NCBI GenBank assembly: GCA_033558025.1 | Contig: JAUCEF010000014.1 | Span: 186,001-250,000, forward strand | Length of the DNA: 64,000 nt | Source: Phytophthora sp. 'mugwort' | Taxonomy: Eukaryota; Oomycota; Peronosporomycetes; Peronosporales; Peronosporaceae | Direction of reading: 5' to 3' | Part shown: one piece after another, positions 55,789 through 64,000 of the stretch | Layout of the letters: each line of letters begins with the position of its first letter | Numbering within the stretch: position 1 is the stretch's first letter | The notes under the pieces: generated by a model | The model's input: only the letters and a program-made list of their open reading frames with translations | Told to the model about the DNA's origin: nothing | The model's database searches: none | Program-made: the position numbers and the translations under genes

Positions 55789-57112
55789 GTGAAAACTTGA
55801 GTTCTTTTCCAGCTACTATACTGTAAAACTTACGTGCAAGCTTACGTGCAAGCAGACGTGGCCATTTACGGACACCGTCAGCGTGGACAATCAGCGACCG
55901 GAATATTGAGGACTTATTTCGATAATTTAACCAAACTGCTTGAACGAGCTCCCAGCCAGTCAGTCAGTCAAGAAGCCGTCAACACAAAGCATAAAGTCAA
56001 GACCATCTCACTATGCGATTTCATCTAACAAAGCAAGGGCGAAGGAAGCCAACAAATATACACACATGCAAACTAAGGCTGAATCTGGAGATTGTCGAGT
56101 GTTATTTTGAGTGCAACAAAATTTGTTGCATTAAGAAATCGGTAGCCAAATGCTTTGGCACGCTGAGCTCAAAATCGAGAGACTCGAAGCGCAAACTCGT
56201 CTAATCATGGATAACAAACACCGAGCGGCTGACCCTGTTCCCCTAGTCTGGAGGGGCTCGAACCCAAGGTCCTCATTAAGTCAACCGGTTAAACTTGTCG
56301 AGCTGCCAGACTTCAATATGCGGTCAATAAAGTAACATTTAGTTAGGTACGTTATAGAAGAGCCTTCAGGAACACGCCGTGTCCGTTTGCACATAAGTTT
56401 TACGGTAGCAGCAGTTTCAGGCTGAACGGAGTGGCATTAAGTCCATGATGAGCCTCGCACAGGGAGATCCCCTAACACACACAAGTGCTGTGTGGTACTT
56501 GTATGACAGTCTGGAGTGTACTGCCTCGGCGATTCCCGGTGGGAATGGTTGCGATCTGGCTCGGTACTAAAGAAGCAATTGCATCTACCAATACTAGCGC
56601 TGCAGCATAATGAATTGAGCATGCTGATGAGCAACGATTTTGTCAGCCGCAAAAAGCGTTTTGACAAACTCAGGTCACGAAAAAAGGAAAATTGCTGCTA
56701 AAAAAACCACGTGCTTAAAAAAAATTTGCTCTATCGCCCGGCTCACCCAAAACATTTTAATTGGAGCAGGTATCAAATACAAAAATTGAAAGTGTCTCAT
56801 AAAATTATAATATATCACGCACACAGAATAATCTTAGAAACTTTTGTTTCTGGCAAACACTATCTAAGCATACAGTAGAAACACTGCTACAGTATTACCA
56901 AAATGTCGACCTGTAGTACATGTTAATATTTATTCACAGTTCGTAGCAATATTCTAATACTGCTATGATACAGAAAGATATCCTCACTTGCAGTACTTGT
57001 ACTTAGAGCAAATATACCATAGTATAGTATAATCTTCCTGTAAAAAGTTGGGTTCGATGCGCTTCAATCGGCCAACACAGTCTCCAACTCGCCACCTCGG
57101 ACAAACATCGTC
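55789..57112. other. intergenic upstream of C2 gene B
   Basis: No protein gene recognised. AT-rich from 56.7 to 57.0 kb. A tRNA-like sequence lies at 56244-56311. Confidence 0.4.
56244..56311 (-). other. tRNA-like sequence (pseudo-tRNA or SINE head)
   Basis: The minus strand begins GTCTGGCAGCTCGAC, has GTTGACTTAATGAGGACC in the anticodon region, the B-box GGTTCGAGCCCC, and ends CCAGAC T A, so the first six bases pair with CCAGAC. The T stem is two pairs short and the D arm is irregular, so a working tRNA is unlikely. A tRNA-derived SINE head or tRNA pseudogene is the best reading. Confidence 0.4.
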
Positions 57113-58267
57113 ATGGGTCAAGCCTCCTCCACCCCCACCCCGACCGCCTCCGAACCGTCAACCCAGAGCGCCGTGCTCGACGTCGAGCTCGAGATCGTTT
57201 CGGCCAAGGACATCGCGGCCGGCGACTACTTTTCCGCTAAGGCTGCACTCAAGGGCCACGTGGCTTCCAGCGACGCCTACGCTGTGATCGAAGTGGCCGG
57301 CCAGAAGGTGGCCTGGACGCGGCCCATTTTCTCCACACTCGAGCCTGTCTGGAACGAGAAGTTCTCGTTCAGGAACGTCAAGCCCGACACCGTCTGCAAG
57401 CTTTACCTGCTGGACAAGGACTTTGAGGTCGATGACACGTTGGGCCAGACGCAGTTCACGACGGCCAACACGGAAGGTGTCGAGACAACCTTCGAGCTGC
57501 TCATCACGCGCAAGGACAAGCCCGCCGGCACCATCGTGGTCAAGGTCAAGTCGGCCTCAACGCCGGTCATTGGCAATGGCAAGCTGCAGCAGGTTGGTCC
57601 CGTCCACTACTCGATACACAAAAGCTTCATCAATGGCATTGTTACCGACACCATGACGGACGAGGACAAGCGCGAGTCCTTTGCTTACCACGTGCAACTG
57701 CACGACATCCCGGCTTTCCTGGTGCAGGACAACGAGTGGAACCACAACCACCAGCCTGTGGTCAAGATCTTCTCGCCTGACCACCCGGAGGCGCCGATGC
57801 TGCGCAAGGCTATTGCTACCGAGCACGCTGTCGTTTACAAGCACGATGCAGACACGATCTACGGAGAATTCGACGGGCCAACCGACTTTTTCAGCGTGCT
57901 TCATGACGGCAAGCGGCTGGACAAACCAGTGCTGTTCACATACGCGATCATTGAGACTGGCTGGTATTTTTCTGAGACCGGCGCTGCCTTTTTCAAGGAC
58001 ATTTTGTCCAAACACATGCTGCATTCGGGGGCGCAGTTTAATGTCAAGTACGCAGGAGAGTTCCACATTGAAAAGGGGCCCTCAGGGGAGTACAAGCTGT
58101 TTATCGACAATAAGAGTGGCACGTACGCACCGCCGAAGGAGGAGCTGCCGCAGCTCAAGGCGCTGCTGGAGACCAACTTTCCCGGAATTTCGATCGCAGC
58201 ACTGGAGCGCGGTAGTCCGGAACTGAAGGAAAAGCGCAAGGCAATCTTCGATGCGTGGGCGGCCTAA
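57113..58267 (+). CDS. C2-domain protein B with conserved C-terminal domain (384 aa, intronless)
   Basis: Closest to copy A: same length class, no introns. C2 domain at about residues 20-155 (VLDVELEIVSAKDIAAGDYF, SSDAYAVIEVAGQKVAWTRP, acidic loop LLDKDFEVDDTLGQTQF, where one Asp of the cluster is Glu/Val). C-terminal domain with GWYFSETGAAFFKDILSKHM, LFIDNKSGTYAPPKEELPQL and NFPGIS. N-terminus MGQASSTPT fits the MGxxxS myristoylation pattern. The ATG at 57113 follows CATCGTC. An overlapping plus-strand open frame (57681-58226) and antisense frames are shadows caused by the high GC third positions. Inferred membrane-targeted Ca2+/lipid-responsive protein of unknown role. Confidence 0.82.
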   Translation: MGQASSTPTPTASEPSTQSAVLDVELEIVSAKDIAAGDYFSAKAALKGHVASSDAYAVIEVAGQKVAWTRPIFSTLEPVWNEKFSFRNVKPDTVCKLYLLDKDFEVDDTLGQTQFTTANTEGVETTFELLITRKDKPAGTIVVKVKSASTPVIGNGKLQQVGPVHYSIHKSFINGIVTDTMTDEDKRESFAYHVQLHDIPAFLVQDNEWNHNHQPVVKIFSPDHPEAPMLRKAIATEHAVVYKHDADTIYGEFDGPTDFFSVLHDGKRLDKPVLFTYAIIETGWYFSETGAAFFKDILSKHMLHSGAQFNVKYAGEFHIEKGPSGEYKLFIDNKSGTYAPPKEELPQLKALLETNFPGISIAALERGSPELKEKRKAIFDAWAA

Positions 58268-59609
58268 GGCGTACTTATCAAGGAGGTGTACCGATCACCA
58301 TTCTCTTCAGATCAGTGCAGTGAAGCTACGCCGTCAAACTCTTCATGGCGGCTGGCTAGTTTAATGCACTAAATAAATACTGTAGTAACTCGTTTTCTAT
58401 ATAGACAAAAACAAGGTTGGCTTTGTCTGTGCTTGTCAATATGATTCGCCTCGAGATTGTATTATTGCATCCATGACTTGAGTTATTTCTTTCTGCTGCG
58501 AGCTCGTGAGGTTCGCGACAATTTGTCACGGCCGTATTGCATCTACGCAGTGTCTTCAAGAACATGCCACTAAATCATCAGCTATACTGTTCGCGTCGCT
58601 CTTAGCTGCATTAAAATTGTGCAGAACGATGTATTCTACCACGGTGAATGCTTAAGAGGCACTTCCCCCTATGCTGGCCTTAAAGGGGATATTTTTGGGG
58701 GGGAGGGGTGCTCTAGCATCCGTGCGATGAAGGCTCGGCCGGAGAAGTTCTGTTAAACGAGTCGAAGTGAGACAAGAACGACCCTAGATCGCTACCGTGT
58801 GATCGAGAAATTAATCGAGAAAGCGCCTTCTACACCGAATTTATGCTACTACATGTACATACGTAGTACTCATTAAGCTTAGGAAGTTCTGGTTTCAAAT
58901 TTAGTATTATTTTCTTGCAGTATTTTGTGCAAATGAAGCATGAAAATCCTTTTAAGCGTCACTAGCTGATGTCTATGTATCATTTAACCACCCCTCGATT
59001 CCAGCCAATCTTACAGACGAAGAGCTATGGGATATGGTGAGCAATGTACAGGGATATGTGATGCTCGAACTTCTGTCGTTACCCATACGTCGCTGTGCAA
59101 TTTCGCTCGTGCTCACTCCAGGAGCTGGCCGTCGTTGTTAGACCTCACGGTGTAGCCTAAGCATATACTTTGGGTCACGACAGCAACGTGTTGTTTGAAA
59201 CACTACAGGTGTATTACAGCTTCATGACTTCATCAAATAACTGATACGTACTACAGTAGGAAATAATGGAATTCCAAGCTTAAATCTTATTTGTTACAAG
59301 TAATGTACCTCAAAGTGTTGTCCTAAGAGAAGGTGTAAGTTCGTTCTCAATAATAAGTGTGCGTGCATCCAAATTCGCATGTGCCACCAAAATGCCACTC
59401 GATCGGTAATATATTGTGCAACCCCACCACAGGAAAATAAACATCCCTCCTCTGAAATGTTTCAAAATGCGGTTCTACTAAGCTTAGCTTGTTGTGTAAG
59501 ACAGCACACGGCGTAACTTGAAGTCGCTAGGTCATGTTATGCTAAATGTCTTTAGGACTGGGTCCGACTTCTCTAAATTCATGGCGACAAAATCACCATG
59601 AGGGTGATT
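58268..59609. other. intergenic between C2 genes B and C
   Basis: No gene recognised. A G-rich run lies at about 58697-58710. Convergent 3' ends of B (plus) and C (minus) meet here. Confidence 0.45.
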
Positions 59610-60975
59610 TCACATCCACGAATCCAAAATTTGCTTGCGTGTTGTCTGTAAGCCTTCGTTTTCGCGATCTAACGCCTCGACTGCCATTCCAGGGAAATTA
59701 TTCTCCATCAGCGCCTTGAGGTGCGGCAAGTCTTCCTTCGGCGGCGCATACGTGCCACTGTCATTGTCGATAACGAGCTTGGGCTCACCGAAGAGATAAT
59801 TATCAACTCGGAACTCACCAGCGTATCTGTCCACGCAAGATAAAAAAATTAGAGCAGTAAATATTAACTGAAAACTGCAGCAAGATATTATAATATCTAC
59901 ATACAAGACGGAGAACGCAGCGCCGGAGTGCAGCATGTGCTTGGATAGCATATCTTTGAAAAACGCCGCGCCCGTCTCCGAGAAGTACCAGCCATTCTTG
60001 GTAATAACATAAGTGAAAAGTACTGGCTTGCCCTGCCGCTGGCCATCGTGAATCAGCTTGAAAAACTCAATAGGCGACGAGATCGCGCCGTACTTTGTGT
60101 TTTTCGGCCCGTGTGTGTAAATCACAGCGTGCTGCGTCAAAATCGCCTGACGCAGCACTGGCGACTCCGGATAGTCTGGCGAAAAGATCCTCTGAATCGT
60201 CGGGTAGTTCTTGTTCCACTCGTGATCCGTAGGCAAGAAGTGTGGAATATTGTGCAGCTGGATGTGGTACGCCAACGACTCGATCCTGGCATCATTGGAC
60301 GTCGACATGGTCATAAGCCCAGCCGTCACACTCGAGTGCACCGAGTAGCGCACGGGACCGTATTCATGAAACACGACGCGGCGCATGGGCTCGATGGGGA
60401 ACGACTTCACCTTAACGACGATCGTGCCCGCGTTCTTCCCATTGAGCGAGATGGCGAGCTCGAACGTGGATTCGGCGCCGTCCGTGTTGGTTGCTGTGAA
60501 CTGGGTCTCGCCCAGCTCGTCGTCGGTGTTCACGTCCTTGTCGAATAGATACAACTTGCAGAGCGAATCGGGCCGAACGTTCTTGAAAAAGAATTTTTCA
60601 TGCCAGACAGGCTCGAGTGTCGAAAAGACGGGGTGTGTCCAGGCCACTTGCTGGCCGTCCACTTCGATCACGGCGTACGCGTCACTCGAACTCAGTTGGC
60701 CCCTCATAAGGGCGGTGACGCCCAAAAAGTCGCCTGCCACGATGTCCTGGCACACAGAAGTGAGAAAGAGACAGATTAGGTAATGGTATAATACATGTCG
60801 GAATGAATTTTAAAACTCTATTATTTCGTACTTTGGCAGACACGATCTCGAGCTCCACGTCAAGCACGGCGCCTTCGGGCAAGTCCGACTCGTCGGACGG
60901 CAGCGGGAAGAGCGTAGGCGTCGAGTGGGTCAAGGCGGGCAGCGCGCCTTTGGCATTGGAAGGAGCTTGGCCCAT
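59610..60975 (-). CDS. C2-domain protein C with conserved C-terminal domain (3 exons, 400 aa)
   Basis: Minus-strand exons 60975-60832, 60746-59905 and 59826-59610 join in phase (0, then 2) across introns of 85 nt (GTACGA...TGCCAG) and 78 nt (GTATGT...GGACAG), giving 400 aa. The N-terminus MGQAPSNAK has the MGxxxS pattern. C2 domain: VLDVELEIVSAK at the end of exon 1, then DIVAGDFLGVTALMRG, SSDAYAVIEVDGQQVAWTHP, and the acidic loop LFDKDVNTDDELGETQF. C-terminal domain: DHEWNKNYPTIQRIFSPDYP, GWYFSETGAAFFKDMLSKHM, LVIDNDSGTYAPPKEDLPHL, NFPGMAV. The first intron falls exactly after EIVSAK, as in copy D; copies A and B have none. Without splicing the second intron the frame stays open but inserts a hydrophobic stretch not found in paralogues. 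Confidence 0.8.
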
Positions 60976-61211
60976 GGTCGTCACACGGAGAATTCTGATC
61001 TGTGAGTCACAGACTGTGCCCCGTACCGTACCACAAACAGCAGCCGAATGCTTACCTACGCTTTGGGTATAACCGTACCCACAATAGTAATCCCGCGACA
61101 TGCCATTAATATCTTGCTTCAACGTCGGTGAACAACCCCATTTGGCCTTTTTGGGTATCGAGCGTTGGTCACATAAAGAAAGAACTTCAATTTATTGACA
61201 TGATCCATCCT

Positions 61212-62494
61212 TTATTCCCACGCTGCGAGGATCTTCTTGCGCGCCTCGACCAGCGCTTCGTTGTCGCGGTCCACGGCATCGCACACGATTCCCGGAAAGT
61301 TCTTCTCGATGAGAGCTTGGAGCTGTGGCAGCTCCTCCTGGGGCGGGGCGTACGTGCCGCTGTTGTTGTCGATCACCAGCTTGAGCGTCTCGTCGTCGGT
61401 CATTTCGATGTGGAATTCCCCCGCATACTTGACAGAGAAGGCGGCGCCCGAGTGTAGCATATGCTTCGACAGCATGTCTTTAAAGAACGCTGCGCCTGTC
61501 TCAGAGAAGTACCAGCCTTTCGATGTAATGGCGTACGTGAAGAGCACAAGCTTGTCATCTCGTCTTCCCTTGTGGACCAGCTCGAAGAAGTCGGCAGGGG
61601 ACGAGATAGACCCGTACTTGGTGCATTCCTCACCATGCTGGTAGATCACAGCGTGTTGTGTCATGATTGCTTGGCGGAGAACTGGTGACTCGGGGTAGTC
61701 AGGCGAAAAGATCCGTTGGATGGTCGGGTAGTTCTTGTTCCACTCAATGTCGGTGGGGAGGAAGTGCGGAATATTATGGAGCTGGACACGGTAAGCCATC
61801 GACTCGAATCTGGCATCATTAGACGTCAGCATAGTCAACAGTCCAGCCGACACGCTCGAGTGCACCGAGTAGCGAACAGGACCGACTTCCTGGGCGACCG
61901 CGAATTCATCAGCTTCGACCTGGTGGCAGTTGACCTGCCAACAAACCGTTGTGTTAGTGGACTTTGAAGCGTAGCAAGCAGATAACTAAGGACGAGGTCA
62001 ACCTTGACGCTGAGGATGCCGGCCTTGCGCCCTTGCAGCGTGATCGGCAGATTGAATGCGGTTTCCGTGTCATAAATCGTGTGGATTGTGTTAAACTTCG
62101 CTTCTCCCAGCTCGTCATCAGCGTCGACATCCTTGTCGAACAAGGACAGTTTGAACGTCGAGTTCTGCTGGACGTTCTTAAACAAAAACTTCTCGTTCCA
62201 CTGGGGTTCGAGAGTGTCGAAGATGGGGCGCGTCCAGGCCACCAGTTTGCCGTCGATCTCGATCGTCACGTACGCGTCGCTCGAGGATAGGCTGCCTCTG
62301 AGAGCCGCCCCTAGACCGAGGTAGTCACCGGCGTTTATCCCCTACAAAATAGGGAGATGGCAGTGGTCATGAGATGCCGAATGTCAGACGGCGGTTAAGT
62401 ATGGACACCTCCTCACCTTTGCAGACACAATTTCGAGGTCAACGTCGACAAGAGAGCCATCAGGTGTGCCAGGAGGGGGGAACAAGACGGGCAT
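61212..62494 (-). CDS. C2-domain protein D with conserved C-terminal domain (3 exons, 379 aa)
   Basis: Minus-strand exons 62494-62417, 62341-62003 and 61934-61212 join in phase 0 across introns of 75 nt (GTGAGG...TTGTAG) and 68 nt (GTTGAC...TTGGCAG), giving 379 aa. It starts MPVLFPPPGTPDGSLVDVDL, so it lacks the Gly2 myristoylation signal of the other three. C2 domain: DLEIVSAK, then GINAGDYLGLGAALRG, SSSDAYVTIEIDGKLVAWTR, and the acidic loop LFDKDVDADDELGEAKF. C-terminal domain: IEWNKNYPTIQRIFSPDYPE, GWYFSETGAAFFKDMLSKHM, LVIDNNSGTYAPPQEELPQL, NFPGIV. Tandem with copy C on the same strand (about 240 bp apart), most likely a duplicate of it. The most divergent N-terminus of the four. Confidence 0.8.
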
Positions 62495-62609
62495 TGTGGC
62501 AACGGAGCTTGGAGCCTACTGGGAAAATCCAATAATAGCGACTCTATCCGCCACAGAATCTGGGCCCGTGTTTACATCAAAATAAGTAATGATATAAAAT
62601 AGATAATAT

Positions 62610-62874
62610 AAACATATTTTAATATTTATTTTTCGCCGAGAGATTTCTGTCCAAACATTTTGGAGCAGAGCACTTAAGCCGGGAAGCTGTTGCGATCCGC
62701 GCCCCTCACTCATCGTTTACCACGGTGCACACGAATCACGAACTCGGCACGGCTTTCTTCGTGCATCGCTTTAAGTTCTACCTTTAAAAGAAACGCTGAT
62801 CTCTTTTAAGGCGGTGTCACGAGCAACAGCAGTGACTACGGTATAGCAATTGTTCGTCCACAGCGGCGTACAAG
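62610..62874 (+). repeat. dispersed repeat, compact copy
   Basis: Contains both modules seen apart at 6970-7136 and 13303-13388: AAACATATTTTA...TGGAGCAGAG...TTGCGATCCGCGCCCC...GTGCACAC (62610-62732), then TTTTAAGGCGGTGTC, AGCAACAGCAGTGACTAC and AGCGGCGTACAAG (62781-62874). It lies between C2 gene D and the Harbinger element and may be non-coding transposon sequence. Confidence 0.5.
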
Positions 62875-63242
62875 TGGTACAGTTTGTTCTGAAGTTGAAG
62901 AAATAGACTGGATCTCGAGGTGGAGCAAAGAAAGGTGATATATAGAAGTTAGTCCATGGCTACATGTATCGCACTATCTCGACGTTCCTCATTCCTCCTT
63001 GAACCGCCTTCTCTCTGAACCAATAGTCCTCGAAAACAGAAGCTGCCCACCATGCACGGTAGGACCTATTTACCTACGTTCTCTGGTCCCCCTGCTACTG
63101 ATCGAGTACACCGTGACGATGACGCGAGTTCAGCTACTCCCTTTATTCCACCACGGCTAGCACAATTTAAGTGATCGTGAGTTGGATGGCCCGATTCCGA
63201 CAAAATAAGCAGAGGGTGATTTTATGAAGCGAACGTGACAAT

Positions 63243-64000
63243 TAAAACTTAGTACGCGGTCCTCACATCGCTAGAATCACTATCTACGACTGCCTCGGCT
63301 GTCTCGAGCCGCAGTTGTCGACGTCTTCGTGCTCGTCGGTTAGCTTCAAGACGACGTGTTCTCCTCTCGGTTCCAATCGAATTCAGCCTCCTCAGATAGT
63401 CTTGGTAGTTGGCTCCATCCTCTGCACGCAGTGGGTGATCTCGTACGTGGAAGGTCAGTGCAACACAGGCTCTAAAGAACACCTTATACTTTATCTCTTG
63501 CCAGCGATACTTGTCCGAGCATAAAGCCCACAAAGTACACAACCTCCCAAAATAGTTCTTCACGACGACGCGTGCCGACGAGATGTCATGGTTGACGGCT
63601 TCCTCTTCGACAGTCAATGGAACTGAAGGACAGCGGCGCTTGGAGAGAGAACGCGCATTTCACTAGCCAATCCCTGGTAGCCTTTATCGGCCAAAATAAT
63701 CCGTGAGTCTGGGTACTTCTCCCGAAGCGGGCCGTCGTCCGCCATGTTATCGTCCGTTGCCGGCTTCGCGGCGGCTGCGACGTGGAACTCCTTATTTTTT
63801 CGGAATATGGTGATGTCTGCTTCGGAGCCCTTGTAGTGGTGCGAGCAGTTGATAGCGAGCCCCGTATGAAGCACTGAGACCTCTGTCTTGTAGCCATAAA
63901 GTTTATGCTTCTTACTGTGGTAAGAAGCTCGCTCTTACTGTGTGCCGCTCGGCATATTTGCCTGCTGGAATGTCACGTCAACAGCATACCGGGCAGCGGG
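63243..64000 (-). mobile_element. PIF/Harbinger-type (DDE_4) transposase, frameshifted, runs off the window
   Basis: Minus-strand pieces: SVLHTGLAINCSHHYKGSEA followed by DITIFRKNKEFHVAAAAK and YPDSRIILADKGYQGLASEM (63897-63650), then TVEEEAVNHDISSARVVVKN, YFGRLCTLWALCSDKYRW and FFRACVALTFHVRDHPLRAE (63617-63249). The 'LADKGYQGL' block and the 'VxNYFGRL' block are typical of DDE_4 (Harbinger-like) transposases. The two parts are in different frames because one base is missing in the CTCTCCAAGCGCCGC stretch at about 63633-63650. The N-terminal half lies beyond 64000. Confidence 0.68.

Noticed and set aside
57681..58226. 181-codon plus-strand frame rich in Arg, Ser and Thr, and antisense frames in the same region
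   Set aside because: Composition typical of an alternative frame of a GC-rich coding exon; C2 gene B accounts for the sequence.

Overview
The window looks like nuclear DNA of an oomycete, probably a plant-pathogenic one of the Phytophthora / downy-mildew type. This is inferred from gene content and structure; no species can be named. The evidence is: short introns (46-88 nt) with GTNNGN donors and CTAAC/CTGAC-like branch sites, which join neighbouring open frames in phase; a multi-membrane-span LRR protein ending in the oomycete-style WLGC tail; two bZIP-like/START-like proteins of the family usually labelled 'M96 mating-specific' in oomycete annotations; and a heavy, mixed load of degraded transposons.

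Positions 1-40.6 kb are gene-poor and repeat-rich. Five genes stand in it: M96-like gene 1 (190-1567, minus), the LRR membrane protein (20095-22691, minus, five exons, 795 aa), M96-like gene 2 (24466-25826, plus, three exons) and a WrbA-type NAD(P)H:quinone oxidoreductase (27494-28096, minus), plus a broken gene with a CENP-B-like helix-turn-helix (37.2-38.2 kb). Around them are remnants of MULEs (2.6-3.5 kb; 13.7-17.7 kb with a ULP1-type protease), pogo-like DDE elements (4.5-5.2 kb; 30.4-31.5 kb), an internally deleted Copia element with both LTRs (7179-10221), three hAT elements (10.5-13.0, 18.4-19.4, 29.0-30.2 kb) and a mariner-like end (33.9-34.3 kb). One dispersed repeat whose compact copy lies at 62.6-62.9 kb appears split on the left by the Copia and hAT insertions.

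Positions 40.7-62.5 kb are gene-dense: a tandem pair of SLC49/FLVCR-like MFS transporters (the second with a one-base frameshift, followed by a scrap of a third); a 1354-aa EF-hand/coiled-coil protein rebuilt from three exons; a divergently transcribed secreted cysteine-rich protein; a multi-span membrane-protein pseudogene with several frameshifts; and a cluster of four paralogous C2-domain proteins that all carry the same long C-terminal domain, which I do not recognise. Three of the four begin with an N-myristoylation-like MGxxxS motif. A 5'-truncated LINE with a perfect 19-bp target duplication sits between the two head-to-head intronless C2 genes. The right edge holds a PIF/Harbinger-type transposase running off the window.

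The most interesting material is the C2-plus-unknown-domain family (53.1-62.5 kb), the palindromic tandem array at 39.2 kb and the secreted cysteine-rich protein. All exon structures are my own joins by frame and splice consensus; no transcript evidence was available.
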